In this document: piece by piece, positions 22,561 through 34,404 of the stretch
Numbering within the stretch: position 1 is the stretch's first letter
How the letters are laid out: each line of letters begins with the position of its first letter
DNA from: Fomitopsis serialis
Taxonomy: Eukaryota > Basidiomycota > Agaricomycetes > Polyporales > Fomitopsidaceae
DNA: 64,000 nt
NCBI RefSeq assembly: GCF_022376445.1
Contig: NW_025954963.1
Location: 124,001-188,000, forward strand
Reading direction: 5' to 3'
The notes under the pieces: model-generated
Database searches by the model: none
What the model was told of the DNA's origin: nothing
The model's input: the letters and a program-made list of their open reading frames with translations, nothing else
Made by a program: the position numbers and the translations under genes

Positions 22561-24035
22561 ATGGGCCGCGCGACAGCGGCAAGCGCGATGGACGAGCCGT
22601 GTCAAGCTGAACAGTCGACCGCAAGTGCGTATTCATTCAAACTCTCCATGGTTCGCTTGAAGACTTACTTGGGTCACTTGTGTAGACCCGAGGCGGTCTT
22701 TGTTGAGGAAATGGAGAGACAGCATCGTCTTCAACAAGGGCGACACACTCGTCTTCCCTGCAGAGGGCCATTCGACAGGGGAAACCGAGACGGGACTCTC
22801 ACCGGGCGTAACCCTCAATGTCGCACCGAGGATGCCGCCAGAGCTTTGCGACAGGATCATCGACCATCTCTACCATGACCGCGATGGCCTTGTCGCATGC
22901 TCCCTGACGTGTCGAGCATGGCTGCCTGCGTCGCGACTTCACCTCTTCAGACACGTTCGCCTGCAAAGCAAGACCATCCCATCATTCTTGTCCATCCTCA
23001 CAGCGAATCCCGCCATTGGGCCGTATGTGGAAGATGTGATGATCCTGGCAGGGAGCCAGGGGTTCACCATACCAGAGATTGACCAAATGAGGACGTTGCA
23101 GTCATTGAAAGAGATCCTGGACCGACTTCCAGCTGTGAAGATTCTCAGGATCCCTGTCTTCTTCCGCATATCCATCATCGAGACGGTGATTCTTGCGGCA
23201 CTGTCCAAGTCGCTGCAGGCCATATTCTTCTCCGGCCTCTTCATAACTGACCTCCGGTCGCTCTCCGATCTATTAGCCTCCTTCCCTCATTTGCAGTCGG
23301 TCGCATTCTCGAACGAGGTTTTGTGGCTGCCCGTCATTCCTTTGCCCCCGCCAAAAGACGGCCAAATTACCCCTACTCTTCCCCTCCGCCATCTACGCAT
23401 CAGTGTCCCTCCCAAGGAACACGGCGCCGCGGATTTCGTGAAGTGGTTGAATTGGCGCTTCAAGCTCCAGGAATTGCGCAGTATTAGTATCCGGTATGGC
23501 GAGCTATTCCGGAGTCGTGGCATGCCATCTGGCGTCGGACAGCTGTTCAGCAAGCTCGGACCATCGCTCGAGAAGCTAGAGATTGTAATGCCTCGCGATG
23601 TGCGCCTCAAAGGTTCGCTTGCACCTATGCACCATTGTTTCCTTACCAACATCGAACCTTACAGCCATGCACTTTGACCTGAGTCATTGCACGAAATTGA
23701 AGCACATCTCGTTCCCGTTGCCCAAGAAGTTCAAGGATCTCGGTGTCATCCGCAGCGGCCAGTACTTCTTCCCGGCGTGGGCTGCAATATTCTTGTCCCG
23801 CGTCAAGACCGACAGCGTGCGCTCCATTGCGTTCACGCTCAACTTCCAGAGCAACAACGACCTCCGCGACCTCGCATACATTGAGGAGATCGCCTTGCCG
23901 CTGTCGCGGCCGGAATTCAGCCATCTGACGAAAGTCGAGTTCAGGATCGCGGGCCGCTTCGAGCTGCAGATCCGGCGGTTCATCAAGGAGGAGTTGCCTG
24001 AGCTGTATGCTCGTGGGATCGTCTCTTTTGTGTGA
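22561..24035 (+). CDS. F-box protein with leucine-rich-like C-terminal region
   Basis: Likely substrate adaptor of an SCF ubiquitin ligase, from a family greatly expanded in Agaricomycetes. The F-box reads MPPELCDRIIDHLYHDRDGL followed by ACSLTCRAWLPASRLHLFRH. The rest has regular Leu-rich segments (SLSDLLASFPHLQSVAF, LGPSLEKLEIVMP, DLSHCTKLKHISFPLP). I place the start at 22561: MGRATAASAMDEPCQAEQ splices in phase 1 (GTGCGT...TGTGTAG) to PRRSLLRKWRDSIVFNKGD. The continuing frame has no ATG before the F-box Met at 22832. One more intron lies after DVRLK (about 23612-23665). The frame ends GIVSFV at 24035. A GTGAGT donor there and a GATGCAG acceptor could extend it to a TGA at 24165-24167, adding about 30 basic residues. 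The target is unknown. Confidence 0.8.
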
Positions 24036-24167
24036 GTAATGCGAGAGATGTTTGGCGCGGTCGTTTCTGATTACTTGAGATGCAGGGCTGTCAAACCTCC
24101 GTCTCGTCCCCCTACGCACAAACGATCGTGTTCAGAGATGGCGCTTCGTAGCATCCACATTGTATGA

Positions 24168-24610
24168 TGCATTGATGTATTTATTGGCACTGTCATCTTG
24201 CTCTCTCGTTGCACTTACGCATGGACTTTCGCTGCTTTCTGTACATGTAACTTACTGGTAGCTTGACATTACACCGTGCTGCTGAGTACGTCTTCTGAAC
24301 ACGTACTTATCTCTGATATCTCATCAGGATCTCATAACAGCGCCGAGTGTGTTGCTGCAATCTGAGCCAACTTCACCTACAAGTAAGTATAACACACTAA
24401 CAGTACATGCCACTGTAGTTACGCCGAACTCTCTGTTGGGTAGCGTCGGTACTAGAATTGGAGGTCGACGCGGTCGAAGTGTATGTAAGTTAAGATAGGC
24501 GCCGTTTAGTGTGGATTTCAATGAGATCTGTGTTTCTGTCTTTGGCGCTCGCAGTGGTGGCTGAAAAGTTTGAAGCAAAAAACTGTGCAGTCGCTGTACA
24601 GTTGCCACCC
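24168..24610. other. Intergenic, upstream of the H15-domain gene
   Basis: About 440 AT-richer bases between two plus-strand genes. They presumably hold the terminator of the F-box gene and the promoter of the next. No distinct element recognised. Confidence 0.5.
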
Positions 24611-26757
24611 ATGCCGCCCCAAAGCCCCCCGCCCGCCTCCCCGCCCGCGAACGGCGGTGATGCATCAACCTCAGGTGCGTAGCAATGAGAACATGTTGTC
24701 TGCCCTCTACCTCATAGGACGTATGTGTGTGTGTGAATAGAAGGAGACAGCGAATCTCTCCAGACCCTCAAGCGAAACTACCTGAGCCTCCTGCCTCAGG
24801 AGCAGATCATTGAGATATGCCTTGCGCTCGACGTTCATGCCACTCAGCATGTTCGCGAGTCGGTATGGCCCGCTAATCTCCATGCCTCCATACAAGCCCT
24901 GAAGAATGGTACTACTCCGTCGACACCAGGCCCCGTCGTCGCTACCGAAGGTAGCTCGCCGTATGACCAGCCAGCCAAGGATGCGTCTACAGAGCAGGTA
25001 CACCCGCCACGGTCCTCCGTAAGTGCGAATGGCGTGCCGCCGATGGCCTCTTTGCAGGACGATTCTACACAATCGTCGCGTGCCTCTCAACCGCCGCCGT
25101 CGTCCGCAGAGACGCCGTCGCAGGCAAGTGGTCCCTCGATCGATAGGCCACCGACCGCTGGCCCGTCCACGACACCAGCGTATCCGCGCTCGGCTGCAAA
25201 CAGCCCAGCTCCGCATTCATCCACTGCGCCTCTGACTCAACCTCAGCCTCACACGCCGTACCCATACGCGCCGTATGGTTATGTCCCAAAAGCATCTCAG
25301 CAGCCCGCCTATCCTCATACTCCATACTATGCCACGCCCCCACCTGTTCCCCCTGGTTATCCCCATCACTATCCGTATGCTGGGTACCCGCCTCCCCCAG
25401 GCTACCCGTCGACATCCACTGGCCATCCAGCGTATCCGCCCGCTGGGTCGCCACCGCCCCCAGCGATGGCGGAGCCTCCGCCAAGCACTACTTATCCTCT
25501 GCCGCCCGTGGAAGACTTGCCCCAGTATGAGGACATGATCGTTGAGGCTCTGATGGACACGGGCGACCCTGAGGGCGCAGCGCCAAAAGATTTGTTCGCG
25601 TGGATGGCTTCGCGATACCCGCTGCAGACGAACTTCCGGCCAAGCGCGAGCCAGGCCCTGCAGAAGGCTTACAAGCGAGGCAGGCTTGAGAAAGTGAGCG
25701 GGAAGTATCGACTGAACCCGTCATGGGAAGGTGGCACAGTGAGTGTAATCGTACATACGGCGTCACAATCCGTAGTCTGATGCATGGCTTGCTACTACAG
25801 ACGTCAAAACGCACCACCCGAAAACCCCAGACACACGCACAAACGACGTACATGCAACAGCAGCCACCTTCGTCACCCTTCACCAACGCCCCCCTGCATC
25901 ACCGATCCAACCACGCGCCATATCCTCAGGCGGGCCCACCGGGGCAATACCCCAGCTATTCGTACGGCTATCCTCAGCCGGGTTACCCCCAGTATCATAC
26001 ACCAAGCTTGCCGTCATACTACCAGCAGCAACCCAGTCAACAACCGACGACCGCCAGCAAGGCGCCCGCTCAGAGCTCTGCATCCGTGCCGACAGCGGTC
26101 CCCGCGCCGTCCCCGTCGACCACGGTGCCTACGGTAGCTAGTAGCGGCAAGGACGGTGCAGACAAGGCGCCTACAACGGACGGACACGACGCGAATGCGT
26201 GGGAGGCGGCCCAGCATATCTTGGAGGCCATCAACTTCAACACGCTGCACAGGATCGAAGACCCAGAGCAGCCCGAGCTTCCTGCCGCCGCTTCTGCGGC
26301 GCAGACATCGGCTCCTGTGCCTGCGGCCGCGAGTATGGAGACACGGCCGGCTGCGGAGGCGCCGCGGACGACACTCACTGAGGACGAACGAGCGTCGTTG
26401 CAAGCACAACTCGCCCTGCTCGCAGCGCAACTCACGGAAATTGCAAACGAGAGCGATGATGAGGATGGGGAAGAGGTGGAGGCCCTTGCCCGTGCTCAAC
26501 CCGTGCCCGAGTGGTCCCCAGCGACAGACGTACAGACGCGGCTTGCCAGTCCCATGGATGTGCAGCCGGAAGCGACAGAGGTGCGTGAGGGCAATCCTCT
26601 CGAGGAAGCCGCTGGCCGCGCGATGGCGATGCTCCTGGACAACCTGGACAGCGCTGCGCAGGCGATGGCGCAGGACGAGGAGGAGAGCGACGAGGATGAG
26701 GATATGGAGATGGTGGAGGTGCCGACGTACGTGGGGAGCGATGCGTTGCGGATTTGA
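24611..26757 (+). CDS. H15 (linker-histone fold) domain protein with long Pro/Tyr-rich regions
   Basis: The start MPPQSPPPASPPANGG at 24611 is followed by an intron inside SE and a helical N-terminal segment (LKRNYLSLLPQEQIIEICLA). A long low-complexity region rich in Pro, Tyr, Ser and Gln comes next (HTPYPYAPYGYVPK, YPHHYPYAGYPPPPGYPS). Around residues 278-352 lies a winged-helix H1/H5-type domain: QYEDMIVEALMDTGDPEGAA, then DLFAWMASRYPLQTNFRPSA, then LQKAYKRGRLEKVSGKYRLN. A second intron follows SWEGGT. After another PY/Q-rich part there is a predicted helical acidic C-terminus (ERASLQAQLALLAAQLTEIA; QDEEESDEDEDMEM). The total is about 670 residues, so it is far larger than a linker histone and lacks a Lys-rich tail. 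A DNA- or nucleosome-binding regulator with disordered arms is a reasonable inference. Confidence 0.8.
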
Positions 26758-28383
26758 GGCTTGCGATTCTGTTTTCTCTGGTTCGTGTGGTTTGTGTCTC
26801 ACATCATGGTTACATACCGGACTGTACCGTCATGCTCTCTTACCTGTTGTTGGTCGTCGTCGTCTTCTCCGCACTTCAAGTTACTGGGATCCTCCAGAAA
26901 GGCACTCTTCCCGGTCGGATGCGTTCTCTCACTCGTGACCCATTATATGTACCACAGATTGGTACCGGTGGGTTCAACGATGCCTTATATACCATCCCGT
27001 AACTCACTGGATGTGAGGACAAGAAAAGCCGCCACAAGATGTACGAGAACGATAGCCGCGGGCTGCGTAGCATATTCTTGCCGGTGCTACATACCTCAAG
27101 TCTTCTTGGGATATCACATCGTACAAGCTCTCAAGCCCTCGTATTTCATATGAGAACCTGCGAGTGCTGCGTCTATCAGACGTCTCCTTCCTCTCTCAGC
27201 TCATCTTCAGACGTCCGCAACCGCGTTAGCTCCCCATCCCCATCCAACACGGTGCATCCAGTTGATGTTGGCCGATTCTTAACGCCCTTCGAATTCGCAT
27301 AGTCTTCGCAATCACTATTTGTAGCGCACCATGACGCCGAGCCCGACGCTAGTGGGCTAATTCTCCCGTACGTCTGTCGCTGTAGGTCTCCGTCGCGCTT
27401 GCTCGGCTGGAATGCATCCTGGCGCGTACTCCATCCTGGTTCCGTCTCTCGCCTGGTCAATGCGCTCGACGCGTCGGCAGACGTTCTCGCCCGTGTCGTC
27501 TGTTCGCTGATTCTATCTTCTCTCATAAATGGACATGATCTTGACGCGAGCCAAGGCGGAGTCTCCGGGCTCTTCAGAATCATAGCACAATAATGCGTTC
27601 ACTCACGGAAGCAGCAGGAGCGACATCGACGTGCAGCTGCGCGTTGTATCCCGTCGGTCTCCCGCTTTCTCACTGTACAGGGAACGGCAGAATAGGCAAA
27701 CGAAGGAGCAGAGTATACGGTCGAGTAATACACTATCTCAACTCCTGCAATTGGATAGGCAACGGGAGTTCCTAGCGCGAGCCGCAGACCGTCGGCCGCA
27801 ATTCACCCGCCGGATTGCATACAGTACGTACCGCATGGATCCCAATTTGCTTTTGCGACACCTTCGACGAGACGGTTTTAGCAGGAGGCTCACGCTGTAC
27901 GCTGCGCACATTTGCAATGGCAAGTCGAGGTGGCAGGCTCTGCTGTCGCTGGCCGGGCACGGCAGTTGCGTGGCTCTCACTAGCGGCGGCCCACGAAAAT
28001 ACCTAAATGTGCGGAGGCCAAGAAGCCCAGCGAAGGCCCAGCGAGCAGTGGAAAACTGATGAGGCTGCAGACGGTGGCAGGGCGTGGACGGATATGGGAT
28101 AGCGCTCGCATGCACTCCGCGCCGAGTACATAAAGTAATTATCGACACCCTCTGCCACGAGGGAACGAAGATGCCATCTCGTCCACATCTCGCCCGACGC
28201 TCCTGTCTTTTCTCCCAGGTCTGAGTCCTGCCTCAGGCTGCCTGCATCACAGCCGGAACGCTCCCTCTTCCCCTTCGTCGACCTCTCGCGGTGCGCGCAC
28301 CGCACCGCCCGCCAGCCGGCCTTTACATTCCTTTCTACCACACTCCTTTCATCGGGTTTCGGCCGTGACGACGTCACGGCGCC
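26758..28383. other. 1.6-kb interval with possible unresolved minus-strand coding segments
   Basis: No complete gene could be built. The minus strand at 27738-28060 has protein-like segments flanked by plausible splice signals (LPPRLAIANVRSVQREPPAK continuing to SQKQIGIHA before GTACGT). Further on, near 27530-27680, it reads YNAQLHVDVAPAAS and PGDSALARVKIMSIYERR before a stop. The phases between them do not all agree and I find no start codon, so I do not call a gene. The final 250 bases are the promoter side of the gene at 28384. Confidence 0.35.
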
Positions 28384-30513
28384 ATGCACGCGCGCACTCG
28401 CAAGACGAGAAGACGACACAGTGCGCAGACGCGAGCTCTGCACGAACGCGACCCGCCCCTCATCAACCTACCCATTCCCTTGCCCGTCCCCATTCCATCC
28501 ATTCCCATCCTTGGACCGCTGCTCTCCCCTCTGATTGGCGGCTTGCCATGGCCCACGCCGACCTCTTCCACGGTGCAAACCACGTCCCCGCCAGCTGCAG
28601 AGCCCACCACTACCACACCTCTCGTACCCACGGTAATATCTACACCCCCGCCTCAGCCAACGAGCACTGCCGACGCGCCAAGCCCGACAGGCTCCGGCGG
28701 AGATGATACGGGGAGCAGCGGGCCGTCCCCAGACAGTGTTTCTGGTGGTGGTGGGGCCTCCAGCGATGGCGACGGGTCGGGCAGCAGCAGCGGATCCACT
28801 GGGACGAGCGGGGATGGCTCTGGCTCTGGCAGCAGCAGCAGCGTCGGAGGGTCGGATGGCTCTGGGGACTCCGCTCCCGCGAACAGCGGCGACGGGACAG
28901 GCAGCGGAGACATCAGTGGCAACGGGGGATCGACGTCGAGTGTTTCAGCCGGGGCAGATCCTGTCGCCGGATCATCCCAATCAAGTGCCCCCGCCCAAGG
29001 CGCTGGCACGACTTCCTCCTCGCTCTCAGGACCATCGGGGTCGTCTGCACAAGCATCTGGTAACGCGCAGGGATCATCCGCAAACGCGTCTGCAGCCATG
29101 TCTGGGGGCTTAGCAGCTGGCCTTGGGGTTACGACAACCGCGGTTCCCATGGCCGTAGCGAACGCGTTTAGCGGGTCGACCGATTCAGCGTACACCTATG
29201 CGTTTGTAGCTACCTCCAGTACCGGAGTAGCTGATGCCGCTGCAACCGCAGCAGGCACAACAGTCGGCGGTTCAACTTCTAAAGGCTCGGGTTCCTCAGG
29301 CTCGGGCTCGTCAAACCCTGACGGCAACGGGTCCTCGTCATCCAGCTCAACGCCAGCTTCCACCCACCATGGATTATCCAGCGGCGCTATTGCAGCCATC
29401 GTCGTGGTCCTAGTCCTGCTCTTCTTCCTCCTCGTCATCGTGCTATTGCGTCGACGCTCAGTCACCCAACGCGTTCGGAGGCGGAGGAACTGGCTCGTTG
29501 GCGGGCAAAACCCCCACAGCGGCATCAGCAGCTCCCGCTACTTCAGCGACCATCCCAATGGCAGCACGACTCACATGTCCCAACACAGCAGCTTCGGCCC
29601 CGCCACGTCACACGCGCCCTGGGAAACGTTCAACGAACCCGTCGCCGCAACCGCGGAGGGGAGCGCGCCATCTTCGCGCGTCGAGCTCTCCGTCCCGCCC
29701 GTCGGCCGGCAGATGACGGGGCTCACGGAGCCCGTCTGGACGAGCCACCTCAACGGCTCCATAGTGTTCGCGCCCTCGGTCGCCTCGGTCGCCGCGTCCG
29801 ACCCCCTGCCCACCATCCGCAGCCCCGAGCGCACGAGCTGGGGCAGCCACCACTCGTACGCGCACGAGAGCTCCGGCGAGGGCGACGACGCCGGGTGGGT
29901 GTCCTGCCCCGAGAGCGCCGCGGTCAGCACGCGCAGCCACGGCCTCCCCAGCTCCATGACCGTCCGCCCGTTCAGCCCCTCTGAGGCGTGGCAGTTCCCC
30001 AAGCCGCCCGGCTCCCGCGCGGACGCGGACGACGCGCCGCTCCTCCCGGACGACCGCCGCCGGAGCCGCGTCGTCAGCCCCGAGAGCATGTTCGAGTCGG
30101 GCGTGTCCTCCGAGTACGCGACCGCGCCCGAGAACCCGTTCGCGGACCACGCCGCGGAGGCGCGCACCGTGGACGTCGACGCGCGCACGTCCGAGTCCGT
30201 CGACGCGGAGACGGCGATGCACTTCGCGCGCGTCGAGACGATCCGCAGGCCGTTCGTGCCCGCGATGGAGGACGAGATGGGCGTCGTGCCCGGGGAGTGC
30301 GTGCGCATGCTGCGGCGGTTCAACGACGGGTGGGCGTACGCGGAGAAGGTGGGCACGCGCCGGAAGGGGATCATCCCCATCGACTGCTTGCGCACGCCTG
30401 GGGAGGACCTGCCCGCGTTCCTTGCGGCGAAACGCCTGAGCAGCTACCGGCCGACTAGCGTGCACACAAAATCGGAGGATACTGGAGGGTCGAATGCCGG
30501 AGTGGCCATATAG
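28384..30513 (+). CDS. Fus1-like membrane protein: mucin-like domain, one transmembrane helix, cytoplasmic SH3
   Basis: One uninterrupted frame of 709 codons. Residues about 20-60 are Pro/Leu/Ile-rich, and about 95-325 are extremely rich in Ser, Gly and Thr (expected O-glycosylation). At about 332-354 there is a transmembrane helix (AIAAIVVVLVLLFFLLVIVL) followed by RRRSVTQRVRRRRNW as stop-transfer. The cytoplasmic part is long and Ser/Pro-rich and ends in an SH3 domain at about 615-680: FVPAMEDEMGVVPGECVRML, then FNDGWAYAEKV and KGIIPIDCL, i.e. the Asp/Glu-rich RT loop, the conserved Trp and the G-x-[IV]-P motif. The same order occurs in yeast Fus1, a cell-fusion scaffold; the match here is in architecture, not proven orthology. 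The N-terminus at 28384 is very basic and lacks a clear signal peptide, so a different start is possible. A polarity or fusion role is inferred. Confidence 0.75.
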   Translation: MHARTRKTRRRHSAQTRALHERDPPLINLPIPLPVPIPSIPILGPLLSPLIGGLPWPTPTSSTVQTTSPPAAEPTTTTPLVPTVISTPPPQPTSTADAPSPTGSGGDDTGSSGPSPDSVSGGGGASSDGDGSGSSSGSTGTSGDGSGSGSSSSVGGSDGSGDSAPANSGDGTGSGDISGNGGSTSSVSAGADPVAGSSQSSAPAQGAGTTSSSLSGPSGSSAQASGNAQGSSANASAAMSGGLAAGLGVTTTAVPMAVANAFSGSTDSAYTYAFVATSSTGVADAAATAAGTTVGGSTSKGSGSSGSGSSNPDGNGSSSSSSTPASTHHGLSSGAIAAIVVVLVLLFFLLVIVLLRRRSVTQRVRRRRNWLVGGQNPHSGISSSRYFSDHPNGSTTHMSQHSSFGPATSHAPWETFNEPVAATAEGSAPSSRVELSVPPVGRQMTGLTEPVWTSHLNGSIVFAPSVASVAASDPLPTIRSPERTSWGSHHSYAHESSGEGDDAGWVSCPESAAVSTRSHGLPSSMTVRPFSPSEAWQFPKPPGSRADADDAPLLPDDRRRSRVVSPESMFESGVSSEYATAPENPFADHAAEARTVDVDARTSESVDAETAMHFARVETIRRPFVPAMEDEMGVVPGECVRMLRRFNDGWAYAEKVGTRRKGIIPIDCLRTPGEDLPAFLAAKRLSSYRPTSVHTKSEDTGGSNAGVAI

Positions 30514-31863
30514 AGTGCGAACCACTCCGTACTTATTTAAGCGTGGTACGTGCAAACTTGGACGATTACGCTTCGCACTGGACTGACGCTTTCGTGGAAT
30601 GGTGGCAGAACACTGACATTCCGCATGTCGCACGCGCCGCTGACAAACTTGGTTAGAATGTACAACACCGCACAAGTATACGTGCTCCTGTCCTTTCGTG
30701 TGTATACCCTATCCCCGGCCGTGCTCTGCTCGCGCCGGGGGTCGGTCATCCGACTCATCCTCATCCTTTAAAATTGTAGACACCATCTCGCTTCATTCTT
30801 GGTTGATTATTCACCTGCTGTACCATCTACCTACTACCCCCTGCGGCTGTTGTACGTATGCCGTGCCGCTCTGTAGCATGTTGTGTTATCGAGTACTTAT
30901 TGTGTTCGTTCGTTCGAACCTTCGTCTTCGTTTCGCTCTGGGTTGTCGCGTCTTATTTACATGCATTGTGACGAGACTTGCTAGGGCATTTTTACTATGT
31001 GGATCATTCCGGAGTGTGCCATGGACTTTGGGTTACCATGGGGCTATGGTACATAATGCATAGTCGTTTGATATTTACATGGGCGACATCACCTCGGACT
31101 TTAGGCTGGGCCATACATGAGAGAAGTGCCCACATTGGCTTTCAGGATCTCGGGCTTGGATGGTTTCTTTTCGCGCGCGAGGGATACAATCATTCTTCCA
31201 ATTCCACCATACATGCATACTGAGTACCGAGTACTGAACATTGGTGCAATGATAGCGTACACCCCTCATCAAGAACACAAAAAGAAGACAACGAATGTCT
31301 GCCCCATATACTACCCCAGTTAACCGGCACTAGCCTCGCATCGGCAGGAGTCCCACGTGAGGCTCATCTTATACCACTCGATGAACGTTTTTATAGCCTC
31401 TCTTATGCCCGTTGCGGACGACCAACCGGGCAGGAGTCGTGCGAGCGGGTGACCCCGCCCCCACTCGTCAACTGCAAGAGTTGGGTGCCGGACCCTCGCC
31501 AGAGGTAGAGCACACCCCACACCTGGGGTCGGACCAGGCGCGCGATGCAGCCTCATGGAGGACCGGTCTCGAGGCGACGCACGCACGGAAGGAGATACTA
31601 CATACCGGGGCACGGGCACGGACAGCGAGGGGACCTGACGGGTCGACGGGGATGCCATGATCATAGGTCATATATAACATAGGGCATTACACCGCGCCGC
31701 CGCCACGGCGCAGCGGACGTGCGAGTCGGGGGATATGAGTACAGCGACAACAGACAGCGAAAGCAAGACGCAGCGAGAGACAACGCACGACCATACAAGG
31801 ACATACAGCACCCGACTCCTCTGCCCCTCCATAGCGACCGGCGGCGGCGCTGACGGGGGCACG
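30514..31863. other. Intergenic between two convergent genes
   Basis: About 1.35 kb, AT-richer near 30700-31300, with the 3' flanks of the Fus1-like and FYR genes. The frames are short. Nothing recognised. Confidence 0.55.
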
Positions 31864-34404
31864 TCACACGCGGCTACCCGGGTGGGAACGACTGCACGTT
31901 CGCGCTCGCGTGGCCATTTCGCCGGCCGTTGGACCCGTTTGCGTATGCGTACTCTTCTGGGGGTGGCGGGCCGGTGCCCCGTTGGCCGCCATCGGTGGTG
32001 CAGGATATGCGTGCATGATACTGGCGAAGGTCGCAGGCACGGGTGGCGGCGAGGCGCCAGACCTAGTGGGATAGTGGCGTGCGGCCTCGCCGTTCGACGT
32101 GCCGGGATGATAGGGTGAGTGGTGGTGTCCACGAGGGGACGGCATGGATGAGTGCGACTGCGAGCGCGTGTGATGAGCGGACATCTGAGGCGGTGGTGAA
32201 TACCTCTCCCGGTTCTCCCGCTCCCGGTGCATGACGGGGGAGTGCGACATCCGTGTACTTGACGGCGACTCGCCGCGAACTGGGTTGTTGCCGGTAGGCC
32301 CGTAATCTTCATACGCAGGATTACTCGTGCGTGAGCTTCGTCGTCCGCGCTGTGGTGGTGCGTCCCGAGCATGTGGGGGAACATATTCTTGATATTCTTG
32401 CTGGAATTGAATCGGTTTCATGGTAGAAGGCGGCGGATGATATGGTTGTGGCCTCGACGGATCTTCCGCGTCAACCTGTATGATTTGCAGCTCTCTGTGG
32501 TCCCCCTCCTTGCCTCTCTCCGAATAGTACGGGCCCCCGTCTGGTCGGCCACCTTCCGCCTGGTCATTATCCTCCGGAAGCGCCGGGATCACCGCGGCGT
32601 GCCTGCCACCAAGGGGTCTGTGGGTAGAATTTAAGTCACTTGTCGCCCGTCTGCGCCCTCCGCACTGACAAAAGAAGGGAATGCGACGCTCACCCGCCCT
32701 CGACGAAGTGCTGCCAGACGTAGTCCTTCAACTGATGCGCGTTGGGCAGTTCCTGGATCAGGTGCTTGATAGTGTTCTGGCCGAGCCCAAAGAAGTCTGG
32801 CCCGAAACAGAGTTTGAGTGCTGTCGGTTCCGTATGCGGTTCGCCTCCTTCACGATGGTCGACCACGCGCCGGTCGCGGTGCCCGCGAGGACTTTGTGTT
32901 CAGGTTTATCCTGGGGAGTTATCTGGAACGTCGGCCCGTCGCCTCCGTCAAGGATGGTACAATGGTAGATGGCCTCTGCGTCGGGGTTGACCATCGACAG
33001 GTAGCGCCTGCGAGGAACGAGGCCGGAGCGCTGAGCTTTCAGTCACGCACAGCTATCGCGAACACGCACCTGGTCACCTCGTAGTGAATGGGAAAGATGT
33101 ATCGCTCGGTGTGGAAGTGCTCGCGCATGCACACATCACCGAGGTTGATGACGGTCATGATGCCGACGACAAGGGGGAGGAGCGGTCGGCCTTTCTTGTC
33201 GCGGGGCACCATGGGTATGCTGAAGCTCTTGCTCTGCACGGTATGCGCTTTCAGTCGCTTCGGCTTTGCGTGACGCTGAATATCCGTCGGGCGTGACGCG
33301 GCGAGGGCGCCTGACGACGATGTACGTAGGGTCATCTGCATTTGACTTTGCGACGGCGGCGCGTTTGCTATGGCCTCTGCTCCTGCGGGCCGAAAGGACG
33401 GCGAGTACGCCGCACCCGGCACAGGCGGGGGATACTCGTCATGCGGGGACATCATGGGGGAGCCGGGCGACTCAGAGCGGCGGTGGCCCTGCATGAGGCC
33501 GTGCGGCAGGGGGGGCTGCATCGACGACCCCGGCGGGGGACTCGCCTCCCCAGAGGGCGGCGCGGGTGGCTTCAGTCTCAATCTGGTGCCCGAGCTCGAC
33601 ACGAGCACGGGCGGTACCCCATTTCCCTGGCCCTGCATTGACGGGTGCGGTGGCGCGTACTGCTGCACCGGGACACTCATCTCCTTCCCCTTCTGCGTCG
33701 TTCGCGGCCGTCTCGCCTGCCGCCGTGCCTCCCGCGCCTCGTCCTCTTCCTGCTGTCTGCGCTGCTCCTCCTGGCGCTTGCGCGCGTCGGGCCCGATGTG
33801 GCGGGAAAGGACAACAGGATCAATGTTGGGGTCTTCCTGGTCCACCTCGTCAATGGCCTGGCGGAGGTTGCTCACGAAGTGTTTCTGGCTGTTTACGGAC
33901 AGCAGGGAGCGCGGAAAGGCGGTGAAAGGGGGGCCGGGGATGGGTGCACCGGGGTTGACCTGGGGGTTGGTCTCGAGCTCGGTGATACGATCCAGCAGTA
34001 AACTGCATTGGAATGAACAAGGGCACCATATGCCACTGCGGAGGAAACTACTTACGCGCGTTCTGCTCGCCATTTGAGGTTGCGCTCGCCGGACCTTTGT
34101 AGCTGGAACTGAGACTCAGTGAATTTCTGAGATCGCCGTGGCGCACAAGATCAACGTCAGTGACTGGGCACGACACGGATCTTTCTCGCAGATGCGAAAC
34201 GTGCATACTGACCTCCTCGAGTTCCTTGTACTTGCGCACGAGCTTTGCGTATTTTTCGGGCACGTCCGGGTCCGGGGCCTTCTTGGAGCTGCTTTCGCGA
34301 GGCTGGGAGGCCTGCGGGGGCAGTGGTGGTGGGCCCATGATGATTTCGAGGGGCGGAGGCATGTTTTGTGGCGGGCCCATGCTTGATCGCGAAGGGCGGC
34401 TCAT
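31864..34404 (-). CDS. FYRN/FYRC-domain nuclear protein (TBRG1-like)
   Basis: Contains the paired FY-rich domains found in chromatin proteins such as TBRG1 and in MLL and JARID-type enzymes. The start MSRPSRSSMGPPQNMPPP is at 34404; codons upstream of it in frame are not ATG. A Pro-rich arm leads to a short coiled segment (DVPEKYAKLVRKYKELEE), then a basic coiled region (DARKRQEEQRRQQEEDEARE). FYRN follows (VINLGDVCMREHFHTERYIF, PIHYEVTR spliced to RYLSMVNPDAEAIYHCTIL). FYRC comes next (PTFQITPQDKPEHKVLAGTA, ATGAWSTIVKEANRIRN, DFFGLGQNTIKHLIQELPNA, LKDYVWQHFVEGG). The last intron joins GG to PLGGRHAAVIPALPEDND. The tail is Ser/Pro/Arg-rich and disordered to a stop at 31864. It carries no catalytic domain, so it is probably a structural or reader subunit. 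About 730 residues. Confidence 0.85.

Noticed and set aside
29608..30675. 355-codon minus-strand frame
   Set aside because: Shadow of the GC-rich cytoplasmic half of the Fus1-like gene on the plus strand.
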